NCBI GenBank assembly: GCA_031281685.1
Contig: JAITFA010000170.1
Span: 1-9,267 of the forward strand
Source: Treponema sp.
GTDB lineage: Bacteria; Spirochaetota; Spirochaetia; Treponematales; Breznakiellaceae
Direction of reading: 5' to 3'
DNA length: 9,267 nt
The position numbers and the translations under genes are program-made. Below, piece after piece: positions 1 through 5,502 of the stretch; position 1 is the first letter of the stretch, and each line of letters opens with the position of its first letter. The notes beneath the pieces were generated by a model. That model had not been told where the DNA came from. It made no database searches and saw nothing but the letters and a program-made list of their open reading frames with translations.

Positions 1-631
1 AGGCGAGACCCAGTGCCTCAGTAACGCAGTTCATGGAGTTAGCGGTAAACATGCCGGAACAGGACCCACAGCCCGGACAGGCCGCCGCCTCCAGCTCGGC
101 AAGCTCGGTCTCGCTCATCTTGCCCGCGCCCACCTCGCCTACCGCCTCGAACATCGAGGTAAGGGTAAGCGGCTTGCCGTTTTTGCGTCCAGCCAGCATG
201 GGACCACCCGACACAAACACCGACGGCAGGTTAAGCCGTGCCGCAGCCATAAGCATACCCGGCACAATCTTGTCGCAGTTGGGGATAAAGATGAGCGCGT
301 CAAATCCGTGCGCCATAACCATACACTCAATGGAATCCGCGATGAGTTCCCGCGTAACCAATGAATAGCGCATACCCTCATGCCCCATGGCAATGCCGTC
401 ACATACCCCAATGACCGGAAAGCGCGCCGGTGCCCCGCCAGCCATGCGCACGCCATCAGCGGCAGCCTTCGCTATATTACCCAAGTGGATATGCCCGGGC
501 ACAATTTCACTTTCCGCAACCACAATGCCGATAAGCGGACGATCCAGCTCTTCCTCAATAAAGCCCAATGCTTTGAACAGGGAGCGGTGCGGTGCGCGTG
601 CCACACCTTTTTTTACCATATCACTTCGCAT
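1..631 (-). CDS. ilvD: Dihydroxy-acid dehydratase, N-terminal 210 residues (runs off left edge)
   Basis: IlvD dehydrates 2,3-dihydroxy-3-methylbutanoate and its isoleucine-pathway homologue to 2-oxo acids, the third common step of valine, leucine and isoleucine synthesis, in the cytosol. The reading frame opens with [19 protein letters not shown] and carries the family hallmarks in order: [16 protein letters not shown] (about 76-91), [18 protein letters not shown] (117-134, with Fe-S ligand Cys119 and the Lys121 position that is carbamylated in the family), SGGPM (141-145), and [18 protein letters not shown] (185-202, Cys191 as the next cluster ligand). The first cysteine of plant and mycobacterial [2Fe-2S] enzymes is absent; the sequence there is VPGHIHL (44-50), as in the oxygen-sensitive E. 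coli type. Full-length proteins have about 550-620 residues, so roughly the last two thirds lie outside. The start is supported by GAGGAG at 637-642, five bases upstream. Confidence 0.97.
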   Translation of the reverse strand, partial: MRSDMVKKGVARAPHRSLFKALGFIEEELDRPLIGIVVAESEIVPGHIHLGNIAKAAADGVRMAGGAPARFPVIGVCDGIAMGHEGMRYSLVTRELIADSIECMVMAHGFDALIFIPNCDKIVPGMLMAAARLNLPSVFVSGGPMLAGRKNGKPLTLTSMFEAVGEVGAGKMSETELAELEAAACPGCGSCSGMFTANSMNCVTEALGLA

Positions 632-636
632 GTTCA

Positions 637-676
637 CTCCTCATCTATGTTATCATCTTACCAAAAGCGCCGTAAA
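637..676 (-). promoter_or_regulatory. Possible ilvD promoter and Shine-Dalgarno
   Basis: On the minus strand a strong Shine-Dalgarno GAGGAG (637-642) sits 5 nt before the ilvD ATG. Upstream, TTTACG (671-676) and GATAAC (649-654) are separated by 16 bp and each match sigma70 consensus hexamers at four positions. The ribosome binding site is convincing; the promoter is a weak guess. No T-box or attenuator with a leader peptide was recognised. Confidence 0.35.
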
Positions 677-698
677 GCCCCTGTCTTTAAACATGGGC
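677..698. repeat. Hairpin-forming inverted repeat upstream of ilvD
   Basis: The arms GCCCCTGT and ACATGGGC pair at seven of eight positions around a 6-nt loop (CTTTAA). It lies about 45 bp upstream of the ilvD start. No run of T follows on either strand, so it does not look like a standard terminator. It could be a leader structure if ilvD transcription begins further upstream. Confidence 0.35.
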
Positions 699-1004
699 TG
701 ATTGCTCGGCTTGCTCTATAACACCATGAGAAAGACGCAATGAGCAAGGGGTGATGTCCGCCTCATGTCAGACTCCTTCCAGCGCGTCAAGCAGCCGGGT
801 TAGCGTGCCTTGAAAAGAAAAAATACCGCGTGAGAACCGCGTGATCTGTGGTTTTTCCCGGCAATTCAAGGCATCAGTCTTTGCTGTGTCTGACCTCTTT
901 TACCCAGCGACCTTTCCGGCGCCTGGAAAGCATAGCTCCAGCATAGCCGCCCGTGGTATATCGACTACATCCGTCCTTCCCTTTCACAAATTTATAAAAT
1001 ATAC

Positions 1005-1034
1005 TTGACAAATAAAAATTCTTTCCACCATACT
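1005..1034 (+). promoter_or_regulatory. Sigma70-type promoter of the ABC exporter operon
   Basis: A perfect -35 hexamer TTGACA (1005-1010) lies in an A+T-rich block, followed at 18 bp by CATACT (1029-1034, four of six to the -10 consensus). A better -10 match, TACAAT (1034-1039), is 23 bp away, which is too far for the same -35. The downstream start codon at 1064 has only a weak Shine-Dalgarno (GAG at 1051-1053). Position and orientation fit the first permease gene, and no other promoter is obvious within the operon. Confidence 0.6.
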
Positions 1035-1063
1035 ACAATAATGTTCAAACGAGAAAATATTGT

Positions 1064-1864
1064 ATGACACGCCGTTTTTCTCTGTATCAAACTATTGTCT
1101 GGCTTGGTTTGAAAAGCAAACTTACTTATAGGCTGAGTTCTTTCCTCGACATGACCGGCAGGCTTATCGAGTTTCTGGGCTGGATATTGATCTGGAAGGC
1201 GCTGCTCGGCGCCGGTACTCGTTTCGGTACTTCTATGGAGGAAATGACTACTTACCTAATTATAACGCGGCTTGTGATTACGCTTACGGCGTCCACCGCT
1301 GGCAATGAGATTTCCCGCAAGATTCGGGATGGGTCTATCGCAATGGACTTTATCCGGCCTCTGAACTTTAAGGGCTTTCTGTTCTGTAATGATATTGGGA
1401 ATAATCTGTTTAAGGCTTTCGCGGTGTTCTTGCCGATTGGCGTTATCACCGCGCTTGGTTTTGGGTTTCTGCCTCCGCAAAGTCCGGCGCATTTCCTGTC
1501 GTTTCTCTCCGCGCTTCTTCTCGGCGCGGTCTTGCAGTTTTATTACGACTACCTTTTAGGGCTGCTCAGTTTCTGGCTTCTGCAAAATCCTTTTCTAAAC
1601 TGGCATTTCAGAAATGTGGCGAATCTCTTCGCGGGGCAATTCATGCCTATCTGGTTGTATCCCGCCGGTCTCGCGGCGGTAACGCTTTTCTTGCCTTTCC
1701 GTTATTTCACCTACGAGCCGATTGCCTTGTATTTGGGTAAAAGTCCGCTTGCGGAACTGCCGCGTATCTTGCTGACACAGGTTATATGGCTCGCGGTTTT
1801 ATACCTTATAGAGCGGCTTGTCTGGCGCTCCGCCCGCCGTAAACTGATTATACAGGGAGGCTGA
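1064..1864 (+). CDS. ABC-2 type exporter permease, first subunit (COG4587-like)
   Basis: This 266-residue polytopic membrane protein resembles the ABC2_membrane_6 permeases that occur as a pair beside a COG4586-type ATPase. About six hydrophobic segments are visible, near residues 30-50, 63-78, 108-135, 143-170, 188-215 and 235-250, with a basic N-terminus (MTRRF) and C-terminus (SARRKLI) probably in the cytoplasm. The segment GNEISRKIRDGSIAMDFIRPLN (about 80-101) is the conserved cytoplasmic motif of the family, with its partner counterpart in the next gene. It should form half of the membrane channel of an exporter; the substrate is unknown. It is the first gene of a tight operon, and its stop overlaps the next start by one base. 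The match to family architecture is good, but I cannot assign a substrate. Confidence 0.88.
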   Translation: MTRRFSLYQTIVWLGLKSKLTYRLSSFLDMTGRLIEFLGWILIWKALLGAGTRFGTSMEEMTTYLIITRLVITLTASTAGNEISRKIRDGSIAMDFIRPLNFKGFLFCNDIGNNLFKAFAVFLPIGVITALGFGFLPPQSPAHFLSFLSALLLGAVLQFYYDYLLGLLSFWLLQNPFLNWHFRNVANLFAGQFMPIWLYPAGLAAVTLFLPFRYFTYEPIALYLGKSPLAELPRILLTQVIWLAVLYLIERLVWRSARRKLIIQGG

Positions 1865-2667
1865 TGATGAGACGAATTATCGGTATTTTCTGGATTTTTA
1901 TGAAAACCCGGATAAAGGGCAACATTCAGTACCGGGGCGCGTTTTGGATAGATAGTATTACCTTTGTCTTGGGCTATGGAACTCAAGCCGCGCTGATGTT
2001 TCTTATGGTATCGCGGTTTGACACTATAAATGGCTGGAAGCCTTTTGAGGTAATGACGCTTTACGCATATATTCTCGCGTCATACACGCTCTCCAATTCT
2101 TTCCTGGGCGGGGTTATGCATAAGCTCTCAGATAATATACGGAATGGCGATTTTGACCAGACATTGACTAAGCCTCTGCACCCGCTAGTCTATGAAATGG
2201 CTTATTCATTTTCGGATTATTATTTCCTGCACTTTTTTTTGTCTGTAGCGATGATATTCTTCTGCGTGGCAAACTTGGGCATTACTGTTACGGCGGTCAA
2301 GATTCTGGTTCTCGCCGTGTCGATACTGGGCGGGGCTTTTGTTCAGGGAGGCATCCAAATCCTTTTTTCAGCCATATCTTTTTGGGTATTTAATAATCCT
2401 TTGAATGGTATCTATAATCATATCCGCCCTATGGCTGAATACCCTACGTCGGTGTTTCCCCGTTGGGTTCAAGTTGTATATAGTTGTGTCCTGCCTTTGT
2501 CCTTTGACGCGTTTTACCCTGCTCAAAACTTACTTGATAAAGAAGATTTCCTTTTTTTCCCGCGCATAGCGCAGTATCTTAGTTTGCCTGTTGGGTTGGT
2601 GTTTTTCTTTCTTACCTTTATATTTTGGACGTTTGCCATGAAATACTATAAGAGTTCTGGGTCATAA
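1864..2667 (+). CDS. ABC-2 type exporter permease, second subunit (COG3694-like)
   Basis: This 267-residue membrane protein is the natural partner of the upstream permease, and both would form a heterodimeric channel. It shows the same plan: an N-terminal amphipathic stretch, then about six hydrophobic segments, including residues near 55-75, 115-135, 142-165 and 240-260. The family motif HKLSDNIRNGDFDQTLTKPLHPL (about 84-106) parallels the RKIRDGSIAMDFIRPLN motif of the first subunit. The C-terminal stretch PTSVFPRWVQ...PLSFDAFYPAQNLL is typical of COG3694 proteins. The start overlaps the previous stop (TGATG). Shine-Dalgarno AGGGAGG (1854-1860) is only 3 nt from this ATG but 6 nt from the adjacent ATG at 1867, so the protein may begin one residue later. 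Confidence 0.88.
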   Translation: MMRRIIGIFWIFMKTRIKGNIQYRGAFWIDSITFVLGYGTQAALMFLMVSRFDTINGWKPFEVMTLYAYILASYTLSNSFLGGVMHKLSDNIRNGDFDQTLTKPLHPLVYEMAYSFSDYYFLHFFLSVAMIFFCVANLGITVTAVKILVLAVSILGGAFVQGGIQILFSAISFWVFNNPLNGIYNHIRPMAEYPTSVFPRWVQVVYSCVLPLSFDAFYPAQNLLDKEDFLFFPRIAQYLSLPVGLVFFFLTFIFWTFAMKYYKSSGS

Positions 2668-2668
2668 C

Positions 2669-3652
2669 ATGATGATAGAAGCAACTAATCTCACCAAAGA
2701 TTTTAAGATTCCTATTGTTAAAGACGGCTTTATGAACAAGGTGAAGTCTTTGTTTGCGCGGGATTATATCATTAAGCACGCGGTAGACAATATCTCGTTT
2801 CATATTGATGAAGGCGAGCTGGTGGGATATGTGGGTCCAAATGGCGCTGGAAAGTCTACCACTATAAAAATGCTTTCCGGCATACTGAGTCCCACGTCCG
2901 GCAGTATTCTAGTGGATGGTATTATTCCCTATGAAAACCGGACGGCCAATGCCATGAAAATAGGCGTGGTATTTGGTCAGCGGTCCCAGCTTTACTGGGA
3001 CCTTCCTATGAAAGACACGTTTCTGCTGCACAAGAAGATGTATGAGATTGAAGACGGGAAGTTCAAGCGGAACGTAAAACTGTTTATCGATATAATGCAG
3101 ATGGAAAAGTTTGTTGACCAGCCGATACGACAGCTTAGTTTGGGACAGAAAATGCGGGCAAACATCGCTCTTTCACTGCTCCATGAGCCAAAAATTGTGT
3201 ATCTGGACGAGCCTACTATTGGATTGGACATTGTGGCGAAGAACCGCATAAGAGAATGTATCCGTGAGATAAACCGTCAGAGTCACACTACATTTATTCT
3301 TACTTCTCATGATATGGATGACATTGAGCAGGTCTGTAACCGTCTTATTATGATCAATCACGGCGTGATATGTTACAATGGCGCGTTAAGTGATTTTACT
3401 AATGAGTTTGGCGATTCCTATCGAATTGTGGCGCGGCTTGGGAGCGCCTCTGTCGTGGAACATGCCTGTATGACGGTAGAAGTGCATGACGAGTTTGTCT
3501 ATACGATTTCATGCAAAAAGACGCTGGTGCCAGTAGCTGAGGCTGTTTCATGGTTGACTTCCCATTATGACGTACGGGAGATTAGTATTCAGGAAAGTGA
3601 TGTGGAAAGTATCCTGCGCGATCTTTATGAAAGGAGCGAGTGTTCCCTATAG
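2669..3652 (+). CDS. ABC transporter ATP-binding protein (COG4586-like)
   Basis: This cytoplasmic ATPase should energise the two permeases upstream. All nucleotide-binding motifs are intact in the 327 residues: Walker A GPNGAGKST (56-64), Q-loop with GVVFGQRSQLYWDLP (Gln104), ABC signature LSLGQ (156-160), Walker B IVYLDEP (176-182), D-loop GLD (185-187) and switch histidine His214 in TSHDMDDIEQV. The 25-30 residue insertion between LTKDF and AVDNISF (IPIVKDGFMNKVKSLFARDYII) and the phrase QLYWDLP are characteristic of COG4586 and separate it from drug-export ATPases. A C-terminal domain of about 90 residues follows. The start is 1 nt after the permease stop; a second ATG is adjacent. There is no strong Shine-Dalgarno, so translation is probably coupled. 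No clear terminator follows. Confidence 0.93.
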   Translation: MMIEATNLTKDFKIPIVKDGFMNKVKSLFARDYIIKHAVDNISFHIDEGELVGYVGPNGAGKSTTIKMLSGILSPTSGSILVDGIIPYENRTANAMKIGVVFGQRSQLYWDLPMKDTFLLHKKMYEIEDGKFKRNVKLFIDIMQMEKFVDQPIRQLSLGQKMRANIALSLLHEPKIVYLDEPTIGLDIVAKNRIRECIREINRQSHTTFILTSHDMDDIEQVCNRLIMINHGVICYNGALSDFTNEFGDSYRIVARLGSASVVEHACMTVEVHDEFVYTISCKKTLVPVAEAVSWLTSHYDVREISIQESDVESILRDLYERSECSL

Positions 3653-3676
3653 TAAGTATTCTTTATCCTGAGCGGC

Positions 3677-3784
3677 TTATTCTGATTGACAAGGGTTTGT
3701 ATCCGCGAGTTTCACTAGCAAAACCGCCGCCAACTCAAGCAGTTTCTCTTCCCGTGCGGGAATCCAGTCCATCCATTTAGCCGT
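3677..3784 (-). pseudogene. Small ORF, probable remnant of a larger treponemal gene, start codon degraded
   Basis: The frame reads (T)AKWMDWIPAREEKLLEL... and ends at TAA after 35 codons. A strong Shine-Dalgarno, GGGGAGG (3790-3796), is exactly 5 nt upstream of the first codon, but that codon is ACG, not ATG. The only in-frame ATG (3770-3772) is 17 nt from the Shine-Dalgarno. This pattern suggests an ancestral ATG that mutated, followed by loss of the body of the gene. From memory, the opening M-D-W-I-P with an acidic/basic helix resembles the N-terminus of a multi-copy family of hypothetical proteins in Treponema genomes; this is unverified. Alternatively it is a genuine 31-residue peptide (MDWIP...QSE) starting at 3772. 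The repeat array begins directly upstream. Confidence 0.4.
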
Positions 3785-3807
3785 ATAAACCTCCCCTTTG
3801 CTAATAT

Positions 3808-3857
3808 ATGCGTCAATATAAGTAATATATGCGCATTTCTTGTTTATATTGACGCAT
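3808..3857. repeat. 50-bp dyad with perfect 14-bp arms centred on array unit 2
   Basis: The arms ATGCGTCAATATAA (3808-3821) and TTATATTGACGCAT (3844-3857) are exact reverse complements, and their centre coincides with the centre of the perfect palindrome ATGCGCAT of unit 2 (3829-3836). Units 1 to 3 therefore form one nested symmetric structure. As RNA it could fold into a 14-bp hairpin with a 22-nt loop and might stop transcripts arriving from the ABC operon 156 bp upstream. No T-run follows, so this is not a classical terminator. Confidence 0.85.
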
Positions 3858-4045
3858 TTTATAACAGCAAATGCGCGTTCTCACTCGAAAATGCGCATTT
3901 ACAAACTATATATGCGCATAAACTAACTAAAAATGCGCATAGATTAACTATTCATGCGCATATATCAACAATATATGCGCAAATCCTGTTGACATATACG
4001 CATATCCTGAACATTTATGCGTCATTATAGAACAGAAAGGCGCAT
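3808..4045. repeat. Array of 12 ATGCGCAT palindromes at 21-bp period
   Basis: Core octamers start at 3808, 3829, 3850, 3871, 3891, 3912, 3933, 3954, 3975, 3996, 4017 and 4038. Every step is 21 bp except one of 20 bp. Five are perfect ATGCGCAT (units 2, 5, 6, 7, 8). Units 1 and 11 are ATGCGTCA and unit 3 is its reverse complement TGACGCAT. Units 4, 9, 10 and 12 each differ by one or two bases. Spacers are 13 bp (one is 12), A+T-rich and non-identical, but seven of eleven carry AAC or GTT exactly at their centre. A 21-bp step is two helical turns, so all cores lie on one face of the helix. This fits a protein-binding (iteron-like) array. It is not a CRISPR array: the repeat is only 8 bp. A possible degenerate 13th core, CAGCGTCA (4063-4070), is out of phase. 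Confidence 0.93.
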
Positions 4046-4073
4046 TGATTAATAAGTAAAACCAGCGTCATAC

Positions 4074-4086
4074 GGTGTCTGACACC
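4074..4086. repeat. GGTGTC-T-GACACC palindrome
   Basis: A perfect 6-bp inverted repeat around a single T lies between the array and the end of the leftward operon. Read leftward it can form a short ATGGTG/CACCGT hairpin, which would sit 40-50 nt after the last stop codon. There is no T-run, so terminator function is doubtful. Palindromes of this form occur as dispersed REP-like elements in several bacterial genomes, which is an inference here. Shorter related GTC-W-GAC motifs lie at 767-773 and 888-894. Confidence 0.55.
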
Positions 4087-4126
4087 ATTAGCAGCGGCAA
4101 ACTGTTACTGAGGGCGGACTTCTTCG

Positions 4127-4768
4127 CTAGTCCCGGTTTCCCCTAAGACTGAGCGCGAGTTCTTTCCAGACCAGCTTGTCCTTTTGGGAAAGTTTGGCAA
4201 AGTCTTCCTGCCTGCCGTAAGCGGAAAGCTCAATAAACTGACTGGTGCGCGTGAACAGAGTCTCGAATTTGTGGTTGTGGAACTCGGTGAGCCACGCTGG
4301 AATACGCTTGGCAAGGGAGATGAGACGCGCATAATGCGGGACGCAGAGGCCGTCAGAAGCGGTGAAGTATGCCTGCACTTCCCGCCCGTTTTCGTCACGG
4401 TCGGACTGGATAAGAAACGTGAGATATTCCGTTTCGATGCTGTCCTGCTCCACGCATACAGGACAGCGCTCGACGGGACGCCAGGGTTTGCGTTTCTTGA
4501 AGGAGATGAGCCGGTCTTCAAGAATGTCCCGCCCCAGAATGGCAACGGCAAGTCCGTCCCGAAAGGATTCAAGACCCCGCGAATGAAACGCGCAGAAGCC
4601 GCCTGCCAGCCGATACGCTTTGCGGAAACTCCGGTCTGAGACATGCTCAAAGAGCGTGTTGTCGATATACTGTTCTGCCCGCCGCGATACAATACGGCAG
4701 AGCGGACAGCCCGGTTCAGCGCAGGCGTCCCGCAGTTCAAAGAAGTTGATATGTTTAGCAACCGCCAT
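4127..4768 (-). CDS. DUF6062-like protein with two CxxC...CxxH pairs
   Basis: The function of this 213-residue protein is unknown. It is probably cytoplasmic, with no signal peptide or membrane segment. It begins MAVAKHINFFELRDACAEPGCPLC, which I recognise as like the DUF6062 family. Two internal units repeat the same metal-ligand pattern: CPLC (21-24) then CAFH (59-62), and CPVC (102-105) then CVPH (142-145), with similar spacing of about 35 residues. This suggests two structural zinc or other metal sites arising by internal duplication. The gene is the last in the leftward operon. Its ATG overlaps the rpiA stop by one base (TAATG), with GGAGG inside the end of rpiA, so translation is coupled to rpiA. 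An overlapping alternative frame over the same span has no family features and is a shadow. Confidence 0.85.
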   Translation of the reverse strand: MAVAKHINFFELRDACAEPGCPLCRIVSRRAEQYIDNTLFEHVSDRSFRKAYRLAGGFCAFHSRGLESFRDGLAVAILGRDILEDRLISFKKRKPWRPVERCPVCVEQDSIETEYLTFLIQSDRDENGREVQAYFTASDGLCVPHYARLISLAKRIPAWLTEFHNHKFETLFTRTSQFIELSAYGRQEDFAKLSQKDKLVWKELALSLRGNRD

Positions 4769-5469
4769 TATGATTTGACCTCCACACTGCCGCTGCTATG
4801 GCCAATGAAAACCGTGGGGCGCAGTTTCGTGAAAAAGCCGTTCTCCACAACTCCGGCAATCAGCTTGAGTTTCTCCTCAAAGGCGCGGGGGTCAACCGGC
4901 GTCTTGAAACGAATGTCCAGCAGGAGATTTCCGTGTTCCGTGATGATTGGACCTGCCTTGCCCACCGCGTTTCTCAGCGTAACCAGAGCGCCCAGCCGTT
5001 CAAGGGATTGGCAGATGGGAATCCTTGCCTCAGCGATGATTTCAAGCGGAACCGCGAAACGCAGCCCCAGGTTATCCACGCGCTTGGACTCGTCGATTAC
5101 AATGGCGTAGGCGTCTGAACTGTACGCTACGATTTTTTCCAGAAGTAGTGCGCCGCCGCCGCCCTTCACACAGAGGTTTTCGTTGTCAACCTCGTCCGCG
5201 CCGTCAATCGTGAGGTCGAGTCGTCCCGCGATTTCAGGCGAATTGAGCGAATACAGGGGAATCCCCAGTTCCTCACAGGCGATCATGGTCTGGAAGCTGG
5301 TGGGAACCACGCGGATATTCCGCAAAGCCCCCTGTTTCAGCAAGGCTCCCACATGATAGACCGCGTGAATGGCTGTGGAACCGGTTCCCAGCCCCAGCTT
5401 CATGTTGCTCTTTACCATCGCTTCAACTACCGCCTTGCCGGTAAGCGCCTTAATTTCTGACTGTTCCAT
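4768..5469 (-). CDS. rpiA: Ribose-5-phosphate isomerase A
   Basis: RpiA interconverts ribose 5-phosphate and ribulose 5-phosphate in the non-oxidative pentose-phosphate pathway. At 233 residues it is close to the usual 220-230. Motifs are intact: phosphate-binding GLGTGSTA (26-33), PTSFQT (56-61), DGADEVD (89-95) and VKGGGGALLLEK (101-112). Asp89, Asp92, Lys102 and Glu111 correspond to E. coli Asp81, Asp84, Lys94 and the catalytic base Glu103. The gene starts 33 nt after the aroDE stop, with AAGGA (5473-5477) very close to the ATG, and its own stop overlaps the next gene. It supplies ribose 5-phosphate for nucleotides; erythrose 4-phosphate from the same pathway is a shikimate precursor, a loose metabolic link to the aroDE neighbour. 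Confidence 0.97.
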   Translation of the reverse strand: MEQSEIKALTGKAVVEAMVKSNMKLGLGTGSTAIHAVYHVGALLKQGALRNIRVVPTSFQTMIACEELGIPLYSLNSPEIAGRLDLTIDGADEVDNENLCVKGGGGALLLEKIVAYSSDAYAIVIDESKRVDNLGLRFAVPLEIIAEARIPICQSLERLGALVTLRNAVGKAGPIITEHGNLLLDIRFKTPVDPRAFEEKLKLIAGVVENGFFTKLRPTVFIGHSSGSVEVKS

Positions 5470-5502
5470 ATTTCCTTATAATACCTTGGTTAGAATTCTT
5501 GG

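Larger units (their letters stand above)
632..1063. other. Gene-poor intergenic region between divergent ilvD and the ABC operon
   Basis: This 432-bp gap has no convincing full gene. It contains the ilvD ribosome binding site, a hairpin with arms GCCCCTGT (677-684) and ACATGGGC (691-698; one mismatch, 6-nt loop), an inverted repeat CTTGCTC/GAGCAAG (710-716 and 742-748), two copies of ACCGCGTG near 826-841, and GTC-W-GAC motifs at 767-773 and 888-894. A short minus-strand frame that may be a gene remnant lies at 874-987. The right end turns sharply A+T-rich and holds the promoter of the ABC operon. Confidence 0.6.
3653..4126. other. Intergenic region between convergent operons, with a decayed ORF and a repeat array
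   Basis: This 474-bp region separates the ends of the rightward ABC operon and the leftward rpiA operon, so neither flanking operon needs a promoter here. It contains, left to right, a short decayed minus-strand ORF (3677-3784), the 21-bp-phased ATGCGCAT array (3808-4045), and a GGTGTC-T-GACACC palindrome (4074-4086). Base composition is strongly A+T-rich inside the array, unlike either neighbour. No tRNA or transposase was recognised. Confidence 0.8.

Noticed and set aside
33..368. Plus-strand ORF opposite ilvD
   Set aside because: The minus strand here encodes the conserved ilvD motifs ([29 protein letters not shown]); the plus ORF is a shadow with no family features.
632..760. T-box or leader-peptide attenuator for ilvD
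   Set aside because: No T-box core sequence, no run of branched-chain codons in a short ORF and no terminator hairpin with a T-run was found; only weak inverted repeats are present.
3808..4045. CRISPR array
   Set aside because: The conserved unit is only 8 bp and palindromic, with 13-bp spacers. CRISPR repeats are about 23-40 bp with spacers of about 26-40 bp, and no cas gene is present.
4184..4639. Plus-strand ORF of 151 residues antisense to the DUF6062-like gene
   Set aside because: It is a shadow of the minus-strand gene, whose conserved cysteine and histidine codons fall in the other frame; there is no supporting ribosome binding site.
4105..4761. Alternative minus-strand ORF of 218 residues overlapping the DUF6062-like gene
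   Set aside because: It is serine/arginine-rich and lacks motifs. The other frame has the CxxC/CxxH pattern, the coupled start overlapping the rpiA stop, and a ribosome binding site.
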